A DNA stretch of 64,000 nt, from assembly GCF_004345825.1 (NCBI RefSeq), contig NZ_SLXM01000002.1:62001-126000 (forward strand). Reading direction: 5' to 3'. The notes below the pieces were generated by a model, which saw nothing but the letters and a program-made list of their open reading frames with translations, did not search any database and was not told where the DNA came from. Shown piece after piece: positions 12,124-19,923 of the stretch. Within the stretch, counting starts at the first letter, position 1. Each line of letters begins with the position of its first letter. Source of the stretch: Tenacibaculum skagerrakense. GTDB taxonomy: Bacteria; Bacteroidota; Bacteroidia; Flavobacteriales; Flavobacteriaceae. The translations under genes and the position numbers were made by a program.

Positions 12124-12726
12124 ATGCTACTAGTAATCACATCCGAACAAGAATTAGAAAATGAAGTAACGCTTTTAAATCAACTTTTTTCAAAAGGTTT
12201 AGAAGTGTTGCATTTAAGAAAGCCTTCTTTTGATATAGAACAATACAGAGCTTTATTAAAAGAAATAAAGTCCGAATTTTATAGTCGAATTATGATTCAT
12301 GAAAATCATGAGCTGTGTAAAGAATTTAATTTAAAAGGGATTCACCTTCAAGAACAACCTAGAATCGATCTTGAAGATAATCTTAAAAGTTATACTGATT
12401 CTTACAAGAGTAAAGGATTTAAAGTAAGCAGTTCGTTTCATGATCCTGAAGTTTTAAATTCAAGTAAAATTGATTTCGATTATCATTTGTTGAGTCCAGT
12501 TTTTTCTTCAATCTCAAAAAAAGGATATGAGGGAAAAGGTTTTGATGTAAATCATATTCAGAAGAAAATTATTGGAATGGGAGGAGTAAACGAAACAACA
12601 ATTCCAGACGTGTTAAAATTAGGATACTACGGAATTGGTGTTTTAGGTGGGGTATGGAATACAGAAAACCCAATAGAAAGTTTTAAAGAAATAAAGCGTC
12701 ATTACGGGGAGGAAACGACGAAGTAA
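12124..12726 (+). CDS. ThiE/TenI-family protein, first of two paralogues
   Basis: This 200-residue TIM-barrel protein belongs to the thiamine phosphate synthase family. It keeps LHLRKPSFD, the GIHLQEQ strand, LLSPVFSS and a phosphate-binding MGGV, but departs from canonical ThiE: IHENHEL replaces the usual INDxxxxA motif. It could be a divergent synthase or a TenI-like accessory protein. The last nine residues and the stop codon are read from a dispersed palindromic repeat that begins at 12698, so the native C-terminus has probably been rewritten. Confidence 0.85.
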   Translation: MLLVITSEQELENEVTLLNQLFSKGLEVLHLRKPSFDIEQYRALLKEIKSEFYSRIMIHENHELCKEFNLKGIHLQEQPRIDLEDNLKSYTDSYKSKGFKVSSSFHDPEVLNSSKIDFDYHLLSPVFSSISKKGYEGKGFDVNHIQKKIIGMGGVNETTIPDVLKLGYYGIGVLGGVWNTENPIESFKEIKRHYGEETTK

Positions 12727-12770
12727 TCTGTTTTTGTGTTAAAAGATTATTTCATTTCATTCGTAATGAC
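12698..12770. repeat. Dispersed imperfect palindromic repeat, copy 1
   Basis: The element opens with GTCATTACGGGGAGG and GACGAAGTAATCT and closes with AGATTATTTCATT and CGTAATGAC, which are imperfect inverted matches. A second copy is at 14985-15073. This shape resembles the palindromic elements of the GTCATTGCGAGG/AGCAATCT type scattered through many Bacteroidota genomes. It overlaps the end of the preceding coding region. Confidence 0.75.
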
Positions 12771-12780
12771 TATAGTAAAA

Positions 12781-13530
12781 ATGAAAAAGCGTACTTACAT
12801 ACTCACAATCGCAGGATTAGATCCTTCTAGTGGAGCAGGTTTAACAGCTGATATAAAAACCTTTGAAAATCTAAAATGTTATGGTGTATCTGTTTGTACA
12901 GCTACTACCATTCAGAATGATGTTGAGTTTAAAGACTGTTATTGGACTTCAATATTCACAATAAAAGAACAGATTAAAATTCTTTTTGATCGATTTAACA
13001 TAGATGTGGTGAAGATTGGAATTGTAGAAAACTGGAAAATCTTATTAGAGATTATCGATTATGTTTTGAGTTTTAATCCTACTGCTAAAATAGTTTTAGA
13101 TCCTGTTTTAAAAGCTTCTTCAGGATATACTTTTCACAAAGATTTCACAGAAGCCGATTTTGAAGAGGTTTTGTCGAAGATTTATTTATTGACGCCAAAT
13201 TATAGTGAGATTCAAAGTTTATATCCGAATAAATCAGTTGAAGAAACACTATCTCACATACAATCTAAAACAAATGTATTCTTAAAAGGCGGACATAACT
13301 CAGAAAGATTGGCAGTAGATTACTTGTATTCAAAAGGAGGTAATAAATTTTCGTTCAATCCAAAGAAAGGAAAGTATCATGAAAAACATGGAAGTGGCTG
13401 TGTGTTATCTTCTGCAATCGCAAGTTATATCGCATTAAAATATCCTTTATTGAAATCCTGTTTTAAAGGAAAACGTTATGTGGAAAAAGTATTGAGTTCA
13501 AATAAAACAAAATTAGGGTATCATTTTTAA
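12781..13530 (+). CDS. thiD: Hydroxymethylpyrimidine (phospho)kinase
   Basis: ThiD phosphorylates HMP and HMP-P to HMP-PP for coupling with the thiazole. The ATG at 12781 gives about 249 residues starting MKKRTYILTIAGLDPSSGAG, the conserved ribokinase-fold opening with substrate-binding Gly/Ser residues. LDPVLKASSGY follows, and the C-terminal HEKHGSGCVLSSAIA carries the anion hole and catalytic region. An upstream GTG at 12736 lies inside the palindromic repeat and is rejected. It is slightly shorter than typical but complete. Confidence 0.93.
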   Translation: MKKRTYILTIAGLDPSSGAGLTADIKTFENLKCYGVSVCTATTIQNDVEFKDCYWTSIFTIKEQIKILFDRFNIDVVKIGIVENWKILLEIIDYVLSFNPTAKIVLDPVLKASSGYTFHKDFTEADFEEVLSKIYLLTPNYSEIQSLYPNKSVEETLSHIQSKTNVFLKGGHNSERLAVDYLYSKGGNKFSFNPKKGKYHEKHGSGCVLSSAIASYIALKYPLLKSCFKGKRYVEKVLSSNKTKLGYHF

Positions 13531-13544
13531 AAGATAAATCACAA

Positions 13545-13570
13545 TGTCAGTTCGAGCGCAGCCGAGAACT
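13545..13570. repeat. Short dispersed repeat between thiD and thiE
   Basis: TGTCAGTTCGAGCGCAGCCG followed by AGAACT resembles the TGTCAGTTCGAG...GAGAACT sequence that recurs between genes in many flavobacteria. The AGTTC and GAACT ends are inverted. Only one copy is visible in this window. Confidence 0.5.
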
Positions 13571-13594
13571 CATTAGTAAACAGAAATAAAGTAA

Positions 13595-14203
13595 ATGAAT
13601 AATATCTATTATATATCTCAAGGAAATTCTCCTAAAGAGCACTTAGAGAATATTAAAAATGTAGTTGAATCTGGTGTAAAGCTTATTCAATTACGAATGA
13701 AAAATGTAGCGCAAAAAATATTTCTTGAAACAGCCGTTGAGGCAAAAAAAATATGTGATTCGAATAATGCACAATTGATAATAAATGATAATGTTGAAGT
13801 AGCAAAAACAATCAACTCTTATGGTCTTCATATTGGGAAAGAAGATATGAAACCTTTGGATGCTAGAGCTATTTTAAGTGAAGAAACGATAATTGGCGGA
13901 ACCGCAAACACGCTTGAAGATTGTAGGTTCTTAGCTACTCAGAAGGTAAACTATATTGGTTTAGGTCCTTTTAGATTTACAAACACAAAGAAAAAATTAA
14001 GTCCAATTTTAGGGTTAGAAGGATATCAACAGATTATTTCTCAATTACGAAAGGAAGGAATTGAATTACCTGTTTATGCAATTGGAGGAATTACAATGAA
14101 TGATTTTCAAGAGTTATATACAACTGGAGTTCATGGAATTGCCGTTTCTGGAATTTTATCGAATAAACCGGTGAAAGAAATTAAAGAATTAATAGCTAGT
14201 TAA
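13595..14203 (+). CDS. thiE: Thiamine phosphate synthase
   Basis: ThiE joins HMP-PP and thiazole phosphate to make thiamine phosphate. The 202-residue protein keeps the canonical signatures in order: [48 protein letters not shown] and the phosphate-binding YAIGGIT. This makes it the better candidate for the true synthase of the two paralogues in the operon. It is followed by thiG after ten bases. Confidence 0.94.
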   Translation: MNNIYYISQGNSPKEHLENIKNVVESGVKLIQLRMKNVAQKIFLETAVEAKKICDSNNAQLIINDNVEVAKTINSYGLHIGKEDMKPLDARAILSEETIIGGTANTLEDCRFLATQKVNYIGLGPFRFTNTKKKLSPILGLEGYQQIISQLRKEGIELPVYAIGGITMNDFQELYTTGVHGIAVSGILSNKPVKEIKELIAS

Positions 14204-14213
14204 AACGAATACT

Positions 14214-14978
14214 ATGAGTTTACAAATAGCAGATAAAACATTTACATCACGTTTATTTACAGGGACAGGAAAGTTTAGTTCTTCTGAATTAATGCGAGAT
14301 GCTATATTAGAAAGCGAAAGTGAATTAGTAACTGTTGCTTTAAAAAGAGTAGATGTAGAAAATGAAGATGATGATATATTATCACATTTAAATCATGATC
14401 GAATAAATTTACTCCCAAATACTTCTGGAGTTAGAAATGCCAAAGAAGCAGTTTTTGCAGCCGAACTTTCAAGACAAGCATTAGAAACAAATTGGGTGAA
14501 ATTAGAAATTCACCCTGATCCAAAGTACTTATTACCCGATCCTATTGAAACACTGAAAGCAGCGGAGGAATTAGTAAAGAAAGGTTTTGTTGTGATGCCA
14601 TATATTCATGCAGATCCAGTATTGTGTAAAAGACTTGAAGAAGTAGGAACGCAATGTGTAATGCCATTAGGAGCTCCAATTGGAAGTAATAAAGGTTTAA
14701 AAACATTAGAGTTTCTAGAAATTATTATCGAACAATCGAATGTTCCAGTAATTGTTGATGCAGGAATCGGTGCTCCTTCTCATGCTGCACATGCTATTGA
14801 ACTAGGTGCCGATGCAGTTTTAGTCAATACTGCAATCGCTGTTTCACAAAATCCAATAGCAATGGCGAAAGCTTTTAAAATGGCAGTGGAAGCTGGTAGA
14901 ATTGCTTATGAAGCGAAATTAGCTCCTATAAAGAGAAATGCTGAAGCAAGTAGTCCATTAACTTCCTTTTTAAATTAG
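14214..14978 (+). CDS. thiG: Thiazole synthase ThiG
   Basis: ThiG builds the thiazole phosphate from deoxyxylulose phosphate, dehydroglycine and ThiS thiocarboxylate. The 254-residue barrel has the opening [12 protein letters not shown], the Schiff-base lysine in [41 protein letters not shown], and [20 protein letters not shown]. The length is normal. ThiH, its partner in making dehydroglycine, follows after a repeat-bearing gap. Confidence 0.97.
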   Translation: MSLQIADKTFTSRLFTGTGKFSSSELMRDAILESESELVTVALKRVDVENEDDDILSHLNHDRINLLPNTSGVRNAKEAVFAAELSRQALETNWVKLEIHPDPKYLLPDPIETLKAAEELVKKGFVVMPYIHADPVLCKRLEEVGTQCVMPLGAPIGSNKGLKTLEFLEIIIEQSNVPVIVDAGIGAPSHAAHAIELGADAVLVNTAIAVSQNPIAMAKAFKMAVEAGRIAYEAKLAPIKRNAEASSPLTSFLN

Positions 14979-14984
14979 GTAGCC

Positions 14985-15073
14985 GTCATTACGAGGATTG
15001 TATTAAAACCATTTTATACAAGACGAGGTAATCTTTTCAAATTGATAGATTACTTCATTTTATTCGCAATGAC
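14985..15073. repeat. Dispersed imperfect palindromic repeat, copy 2
   Basis: This copy fills most of the thiG-thiH gap. It opens with GTCATTACGAGG and GACGAGGTAATCT and closes with AGATTACTTCATT and CGCAATGAC, giving a foldable hairpin. It shares its arms with copy 1 at 12698-12770, while the central and flanking spacers differ. Confidence 0.8.
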
Positions 15074-15092
15074 ATATTCAAAATAATAACAG

Positions 15093-16211
15093 ATGTCGAT
15101 AAACAGTAGCTTCAAAAATATATTTGAGCAATACAAATGGGATGAGGTTTTACAAAGTATTTTGTCCAAAACAACTCTTGACGTTAAGCGTGCAATAGCT
15201 TCAGAAAAGCGAGATTTTGAAGATTTTAAAGCACTAATTTCTCCAGCAGCAAAACCGTATTTAGAAGAAATGGCTCAGATTAGTAATCAAGTAACAAAGA
15301 AGAGGTTTGGTAATACAATTCAAATGTATGCGCCAATGTACTTGAGTAACGAATGTCAGAATATTTGTACGTATTGCGGATTTAGCTTCACAAATAAAAT
15401 TCCTAGAAGAACACTAACCGATGATGAAATTTTAAAAGAAGTCGAGTTTCTAAAAAAGAAAGGTTATGATCATATTTTATTAGTTACTGGAGAGGCAAAC
15501 AAAACTGTTGGAGTTGATTATATCAATAATGCTATTCAGTTGATTAAATCACATTTTGCAAACATTACTATTGAGGTTCAACCATTAGATCAAAATGAGT
15601 ATGAATTATTAAAAGATAATGGATTGTATGCTGTTTTAGTATATCAAGAAACTTATCATAAAGAAGAATACAAAAAACACCACCCAAAAGGTAAAAAGTC
15701 AAATTTTGATTATCGTTTGGAAACTCCGGATAGATTGGGCAAAGCAGGAGTTCACAAAATTGGATTAGGAGCCTTGTTTGGTTTGGAAGATTGGAGAGCT
15801 GATAGTTTTTTTACAGCTTTACATTTAAAATATCTACAAAAGACATACTGGAAAACGAAGTACTCAATATCTTTTCCAAGATTACGTCCACATTCTGGTG
15901 GTTTAGAGCCAAAAGTAGAAATGACAGATTCAGATTTAGTTCAATTGATTTGTGCTTACCGAATGTTTGATGAAGATGTAGAATTATCTATTTCGACAAG
16001 AGAAAGTGAAGTGTTTAGAAACCATATTGTACAATTAGGTATCACATCAATTAGTGCAGAATCTAAAACCAATCCCGGAGGATATACCGTAGAGCCACAA
16101 TCACTAGAGCAATTCCAAATTTCAGATGAACGAAGTACAGAGGAAGTAGCCGAAATGTTAAAAAATCAAGGTTTAGAAGTTGTTTGGAAAGATTGGGAAC
16201 ATTTTAGTTAA
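15093..16211 (+). CDS. thiH: 2-iminoacetate synthase ThiH (tyrosine lyase)
   Basis: ThiH is a radical SAM enzyme that cleaves tyrosine to dehydroglycine and p-cresol for thiazole formation. The 372-residue product carries the cluster motif in NECQNICTYCGFSF (CxxxCxxC) near residue 90 and the conserved VQPLDQNEYELL and GLGALFGLEDWR segments. Use of ThiH rather than the oxygen-dependent glycine oxidase ThiO indicates the thiazole route of microaerobic or facultative lineages. The next gene starts 11 bases later. Confidence 0.97.
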   Translation: MSINSSFKNIFEQYKWDEVLQSILSKTTLDVKRAIASEKRDFEDFKALISPAAKPYLEEMAQISNQVTKKRFGNTIQMYAPMYLSNECQNICTYCGFSFTNKIPRRTLTDDEILKEVEFLKKKGYDHILLVTGEANKTVGVDYINNAIQLIKSHFANITIEVQPLDQNEYELLKDNGLYAVLVYQETYHKEEYKKHHPKGKKSNFDYRLETPDRLGKAGVHKIGLGALFGLEDWRADSFFTALHLKYLQKTYWKTKYSISFPRLRPHSGGLEPKVEMTDSDLVQLICAYRMFDEDVELSISTRESEVFRNHIVQLGITSISAESKTNPGGYTVEPQSLEQFQISDERSTEEVAEMLKNQGLEVVWKDWEHFS

Positions 16212-16222
16212 ATTTGATTTAT

Positions 16223-17104
16223 ATGTTAAGAAAGCTTACATTTTTCATTTTAAGAATCATGGGAATAAAAAAAATATTCTCTGAATCTCCTATTAATTAT
16301 AAAAAGCTAAGAAAATCCGATCTAAAAAAACCACCAAAAAGTTTCTATAAAAAGTTCACCGTTGGAGAGCTAACTGTAGATGAAACTAAAATTTATAAAA
16401 TTGAAAATAAAAGTGAAAAATCTAAGGAGTTAGTTATTTTTATTCATGGAGGAGCATTTGTTTCTGGGCCAGCTGAACATCATTGGAAGGCAGTAGAGAA
16501 AATAGTGAAACACTCAGGAAAAGATGTTTGGTTATTAGATTATCCTAAAGCGCCAGAATTCACAATAGAACAGATTTGTGATAATATAGATTCAGTATTC
16601 GAGTTTGCTGTTCAAACTACGGTTTTACCGGAAAACACTATTTTAATTGGTGATTCTGTTGGGGGAAATCTAATAATGTCTCTTACACAACGTCTCATTC
16701 AAAAGAAAAAGGAAATACCTGGTAAGTTAGTTTTAATTACGCCGGTTTTCGATGCAAGCTTGACAAATAAGGATATCAAAGTAATCGAATCGAAAGATCC
16801 AATGTTAGGAATAAAGGGAGCATTATCTGCGAAAGAGCTTGCAGCAGGAACACTTGATTTAAAAGATCAAATGATTTCTCCGTTATATGGAAGTTTCAAA
16901 GGATTTCCAAAAACAGATATTTACATTGGTGAGTATGATATTATGTGTCCAGATGCTAAAATTGGTGCTAATAAAATGAAGAAAGAAGAGGTGGAAGTTC
17001 AGGTGATAAATGGCGAAAAAATGCCACATATTTTTCCGCTGTTACCAATTTTACCTGAAGCGAAAATAGCTTTAAACCAAATAATTAATAGTATAAGAGA
17101 ATAA
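16223..17104 (+). CDS. Alpha/beta hydrolase (HSL-like esterase) within the thiamine operon
   Basis: The 293-residue protein has the hormone-sensitive-lipase pattern: oxyanion motif FIHGGAF, the nucleophile elbow GDSVGG, an acid in GEYDIMCPDA and a His in KMPHIFPLLP. The ATG at 16223 is preferred over a TTG three codons upstream. It begins 11 bases after thiH, and its stop overlaps the thiF start by one base, so it is co-expressed with thiamine synthesis. A role in salvage or hydrolysis of a thiamine-related ester is possible, but its substrate is unknown. Confidence 0.85.
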   Translation: MLRKLTFFILRIMGIKKIFSESPINYKKLRKSDLKKPPKSFYKKFTVGELTVDETKIYKIENKSEKSKELVIFIHGGAFVSGPAEHHWKAVEKIVKHSGKDVWLLDYPKAPEFTIEQICDNIDSVFEFAVQTTVLPENTILIGDSVGGNLIMSLTQRLIQKKKEIPGKLVLITPVFDASLTNKDIKVIESKDPMLGIKGALSAKELAAGTLDLKDQMISPLYGSFKGFPKTDIYIGEYDIMCPDAKIGANKMKKEEVEVQVINGEKMPHIFPLLPILPEAKIALNQIINSIRE

Positions 17105-18156
17105 TGCTTACTACTGAGGAGCAAATACAATATAATCGTCATCTTATTTTAGATAAAATAGGAGAAGAAGGCCAGTTAAAACTTAAACGAGCTAAAGTAC
17201 TAGTTATTGGAGCTGGAGGCTTAGGTTGTCCAATTTTACAATACTTAACGGCTGCTGGTGTTGGAACTCTTGGAGTAATTGATGATGATGTAGTAGATCA
17301 GAGTAATTTACAACGTCAAATTTTATATACAATTGATGATGTAGGAGTATCAAAAGCTGAGGCTGCTGTAAAAAGATTGTCAAGATTAAATCCGTTCGTA
17401 AAGTTTAATGTTTACAATCAAAAGCTAACGATAAAGAATGCTCTTTTGATATTCGAAAAATATGACATTATTGTGGATGGAAGTGATAATTTTCAAACAC
17501 GCTATTTGTCTAATGATGCAGCTATCCTTACTAATAAACCGTTAGTATATGGTTCTATTTTTAAATTTGAAGGTCAGTTGAGTGTGTTTAATTTTAATGG
17601 AAGTGCAAGTTACCGATGTTTGTATCCAACTCCTCCAAGTCCAGGTTCAATTCCAAATTGTTCTGAAATTGGTGTTGTTGGAGTTTTACCTGGAATCATA
17701 GGAAGTCTACAAGCCAATGAAGTACTAAAAATTGTCTGTGGAATAGGTGAGGTTTTAGCAAATAGATTGATGATTTTTGATGTGCTTTCTATGCGTCAAA
17801 TGATGTTAAATTACAAGCGAACTTCGAATGCTGATATACAAAAGCTAGAAGATAATTATGATTTCTTTTGTGGAATTACTCCAGCAAAAACAGAAATAAC
17901 CTTAGAAGAACTAAAACAAGGTTTTGAAAAATATAACTTATTAGATGTTCGTGAAGATTGGGAGAGAACTCAACATCATATCGGAGGTCAGCATATTCCT
18001 TTAGGACAATTATCTAGTCGATTTTCGGAAATTAATTCAGATAAACCGTTAGTTGTATATTGTAAATCAGGTATGCGAAGCAAAAAAGCTATTGACTTTT
18101 TAGAGGAGCAAAAAGTCAACTTTGAATTAATCAATTTAAAAAACGGATTGAACTAA
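17104..18156 (+). CDS. thiF: ThiF/MoeB-type adenylyltransferase with C-terminal rhodanese domain
   Basis: This enzyme adenylates the C-terminal glycine of ThiS so that it can be thiolated. The 350 residues contain a Rossmann nucleotide site (VLVIGAGGLGCPILQYL, near residue 35), the SNLQRQILY segment, and the catalytic region PNCSEIGVVGVLPG. A rhodanese domain from about residue 265 has active loop CKSGMRS, suited to deliver persulfide sulfur. Only single cysteines remain where many homologues have paired zinc cysteines (YRCLYP and FFCGIT). It is the last operon gene. Confidence 0.93.
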   Translation: MLTTEEQIQYNRHLILDKIGEEGQLKLKRAKVLVIGAGGLGCPILQYLTAAGVGTLGVIDDDVVDQSNLQRQILYTIDDVGVSKAEAAVKRLSRLNPFVKFNVYNQKLTIKNALLIFEKYDIIVDGSDNFQTRYLSNDAAILTNKPLVYGSIFKFEGQLSVFNFNGSASYRCLYPTPPSPGSIPNCSEIGVVGVLPGIIGSLQANEVLKIVCGIGEVLANRLMIFDVLSMRQMMLNYKRTSNADIQKLEDNYDFFCGITPAKTEITLEELKQGFEKYNLLDVREDWERTQHHIGGQHIPLGQLSSRFSEINSDKPLVVYCKSGMRSKKAIDFLEEQKVNFELINLKNGLN

Positions 18157-18166
18157 AATAATAGTA

Positions 18167-18526
18167 TTAAGAAACATCACTATTTTCTTTAATTCTAAAA
18201 CAACGTTCAGTACCTATAAATCTTGGATTACCATATTCTTCAGACCAAAAACCATCAAGAATATCTTTGTTTAAACATCGGTAAACAACTGTACCATTAA
18301 AAATTTCTGAGTTTTCTCCTAAATACTGAAAGTTGATAACTAAAATATTGTCTTTAAAAAATCCGGAGCCAACTTGTTCTTGTTCGTTGTGAATTAACCA
18401 TTTTGCAATAATTCGATTGTCTTCATCCAAACTAAGTGTTAAAACACCTCTGTAATTTACATCACTATCATTTTGATTTGAACCAATTATTGAAAAATCA
18501 CCTACTAAATCTGCTACTGTCATCAT
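18167..18526 (-). CDS. Hypothetical beta-rich protein
   Basis: The 119-residue protein has no signal peptide or membrane segment. Its strands alternate through GVLTLSLDEDNRIIAKWLI and a C-terminal GFWSEEYGNP followed by IGTERCFRI, suggesting a small beta-barrel or lipocalin-like fold. I do not recognise a named family. It converges on thiF with a ten-base gap, with no clear terminator between them. The second Met, one codon in, is an equally good start. Confidence 0.7.
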   Translation of the reverse strand: MMTVADLVGDFSIIGSNQNDSDVNYRGVLTLSLDEDNRIIAKWLIHNEQEQVGSGFFKDNILVINFQYLGENSEIFNGTVVYRCLNKDILDGFWSEEYGNPRFIGTERCFRIKENSDVS

Positions 18527-18594
18527 TTAAATTACTTGAAGAAATAATAATTCTTTTTTCGAATTTTTTACATTTACCAAACAGACAAAATAAG

Positions 18595-18602
18595 TATTTT
18601 TG
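18595..18602 (+). promoter_or_regulatory. Promoter -7 box of ctlX
   Basis: TATTTTTG matches TAnnTTTG and ends five bases before the ctlX ATG. If transcription starts four bases after the box, as in other Bacteroidota, the message has almost no leader. A convincing upstream TTG was not found. Confidence 0.55.
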
Positions 18603-18607
18603 CCCGT

Positions 18608-19543
18608 ATGAAACAAACAACGAACACGATATTAATGATTCGTCCTGTCGGTTTTAGGATGAATGAACAAACAGCTGTTAACAATTACTATCAAAAAGTT
18701 TTAGAAAATGTATTGCCAGCAACTGTTAATGCTAAAGCTCAAGAAGAGTTTGATAATTATGTTGAGAAACTGAGAAGTTTTGGTGTAAATGTAATCGTAG
18801 TTTCTGATACAATCGAAACCGATACACCTGATTCAATATTTCCTAATAACTGGATTTCTTTCCATGAAAATGGAACCGTTGGATTGTACCCAATGTTTGC
18901 TGAAAACAGAAGGTTAGAGAGAAGAGAAGATATTTTTGATATTCTTGAAGAGCAAGGATTTATTATTAATGAAGTAGTTGATTATACTGCTGCTGAAGAA
19001 GAAAATATTTTTTTAGAAGGAACTGGAAGCTTATTGTTAGATAGAGAAAATAGAAAGGCTTATTGTGCATTGTCTCCTAGAGCTGATGAAGAGTTATTCA
19101 TTGAGTTTTGTGAAGATTTTGAGTACACACCAGTTGTTTTTACAGCAAATCAAACTGTAAATGGAGAGCGAAAAGCAATTTATCATACAAATGTTATGAT
19201 GTGCTTAGCAGAAACATTTGCCGTAATTTGTTTAGCTTCTATTGATGATAAAAAAGAACGAAAGCATGTTGTTAGTAATTTAAAAGAAGACGGAAAAGAG
19301 GTAATTGATATTACTGAAGCTCAGGTTAATAATTTTGCAGGAAATATGTTACAAGTTAGAGGTGCTAATGACGAACGATTCCTTGTAATGAGTCAAGCAG
19401 CTTATGATTGCTTAACAAAAGATCAAATCAATAAAATAGAGAAGCATTGTAAAATAATATCTAGCTCTTTAGATGTTATCGAAGGATGTGGAGGAGGAAG
19501 TGCCAGATGTATGATGGCAGAGGTTTTTCTTCCTAAAGAATAA
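18608..19543 (+). CDS. ctlX: CtlX, citrulline utilisation-type guanidino hydrolase
   Basis: CtlX proteins are arginine-deiminase-superfamily enzymes placed in citrulline or arginine utilisation. The 311-residue protein begins with the characteristic NTILMIRPVGFRMNEQTAVN. It has DSIFPNNWISFHENG, FLEGTGSLLLDR, HTNVMMCL and a nucleophilic Cys301 in GGGSARCMMAEVFLP. The start at 18608 is supported by conservation of the N-terminus. A strong terminator follows. Together with the DDAH-like gene at 7399 it suggests processing of arginine-type guanidino compounds. Confidence 0.88.
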   Translation: MKQTTNTILMIRPVGFRMNEQTAVNNYYQKVLENVLPATVNAKAQEEFDNYVEKLRSFGVNVIVVSDTIETDTPDSIFPNNWISFHENGTVGLYPMFAENRRLERREDIFDILEEQGFIINEVVDYTAAEEENIFLEGTGSLLLDRENRKAYCALSPRADEELFIEFCEDFEYTPVVFTANQTVNGERKAIYHTNVMMCLAETFAVICLASIDDKKERKHVVSNLKEDGKEVIDITEAQVNNFAGNMLQVRGANDERFLVMSQAAYDCLTKDQINKIEKHCKIISSSLDVIEGCGGGSARCMMAEVFLPKE

Positions 19544-19553
19544 AATTTAATTG

Positions 19554-19579
19554 AATCCGTCATTTGACGGATTTTTTTT
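19554..19579 (+). terminator. Terminator after ctlX
   Basis: AATCCGTCA at 19554-19562 pairs with TGACGGATT at 19565-19573 and a T run follows. Confidence 0.85.
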
Positions 19580-19652
19580 GACTTCTTTTTAATATGTTAA
19601 AATTTTCTTAAAGAAAATTCGTTATCTATTACAAACTATTGTGTTTTAATGT

Positions 19653-19683
19653 GCTATAAAAGTGACTTTTTAACTGTTATAGT
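19653..19683. promoter_or_regulatory. Inverted repeat, candidate operator
   Basis: GCTATAAAAGT (19653-19663) is nearly mirrored by ACTGTTATAGT (19673-19683), matching at 9 of 11 positions, with nine bases between. It lies about 30 bp upstream of the small lipoprotein gene and could be a regulator site. No T run is attached, so it is not a terminator. Confidence 0.35.
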
Positions 19684-19713
19684 GTCTTATTCATTAACTA
19701 AAAAACTTTTTAA

Positions 19714-19911
19714 ATGAAAAAACTATTGATTTTATGTATGGGAGTAATGTTTGTTATTGCTTGTACAGACAAGAAAAAAGATGATAAAAAAACCGAAGAA
19801 GCAATCCAAAAAATAGATTCTATCCAAGCAGATGTTGAAAAAGATATCGAAAAATTAGAAAATTCTACTAAAGAAGTAGAAGAAGAATTAAAAGAATTAG
19901 ATAATATTTAA
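19714..19911 (+). CDS. Small coiled-coil lipoprotein
   Basis: The 65-residue product has a lipoprotein signal peptide, MKKLLILCMGVMFVIAC, with lipobox VIAC and a charged start TDKKKDDKK. The mature peptide is a single predicted amphipathic helix, rich in Glu and Lys with regular hydrophobic spacing (AIQKIDSIQADVEKDIEKLE). It should be anchored by lipid to a membrane facing the periplasm or surface, perhaps analogous in shape to Lpp-type helices. Family unknown. The next gene starts 12 bases later, so the two are likely co-transcribed. Confidence 0.8.
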   Translation: MKKLLILCMGVMFVIACTDKKKDDKKTEEAIQKIDSIQADVEKDIEKLENSTKEVEEELKELDNI

Positions 19912-19923
19912 AAACTAGAAGAA

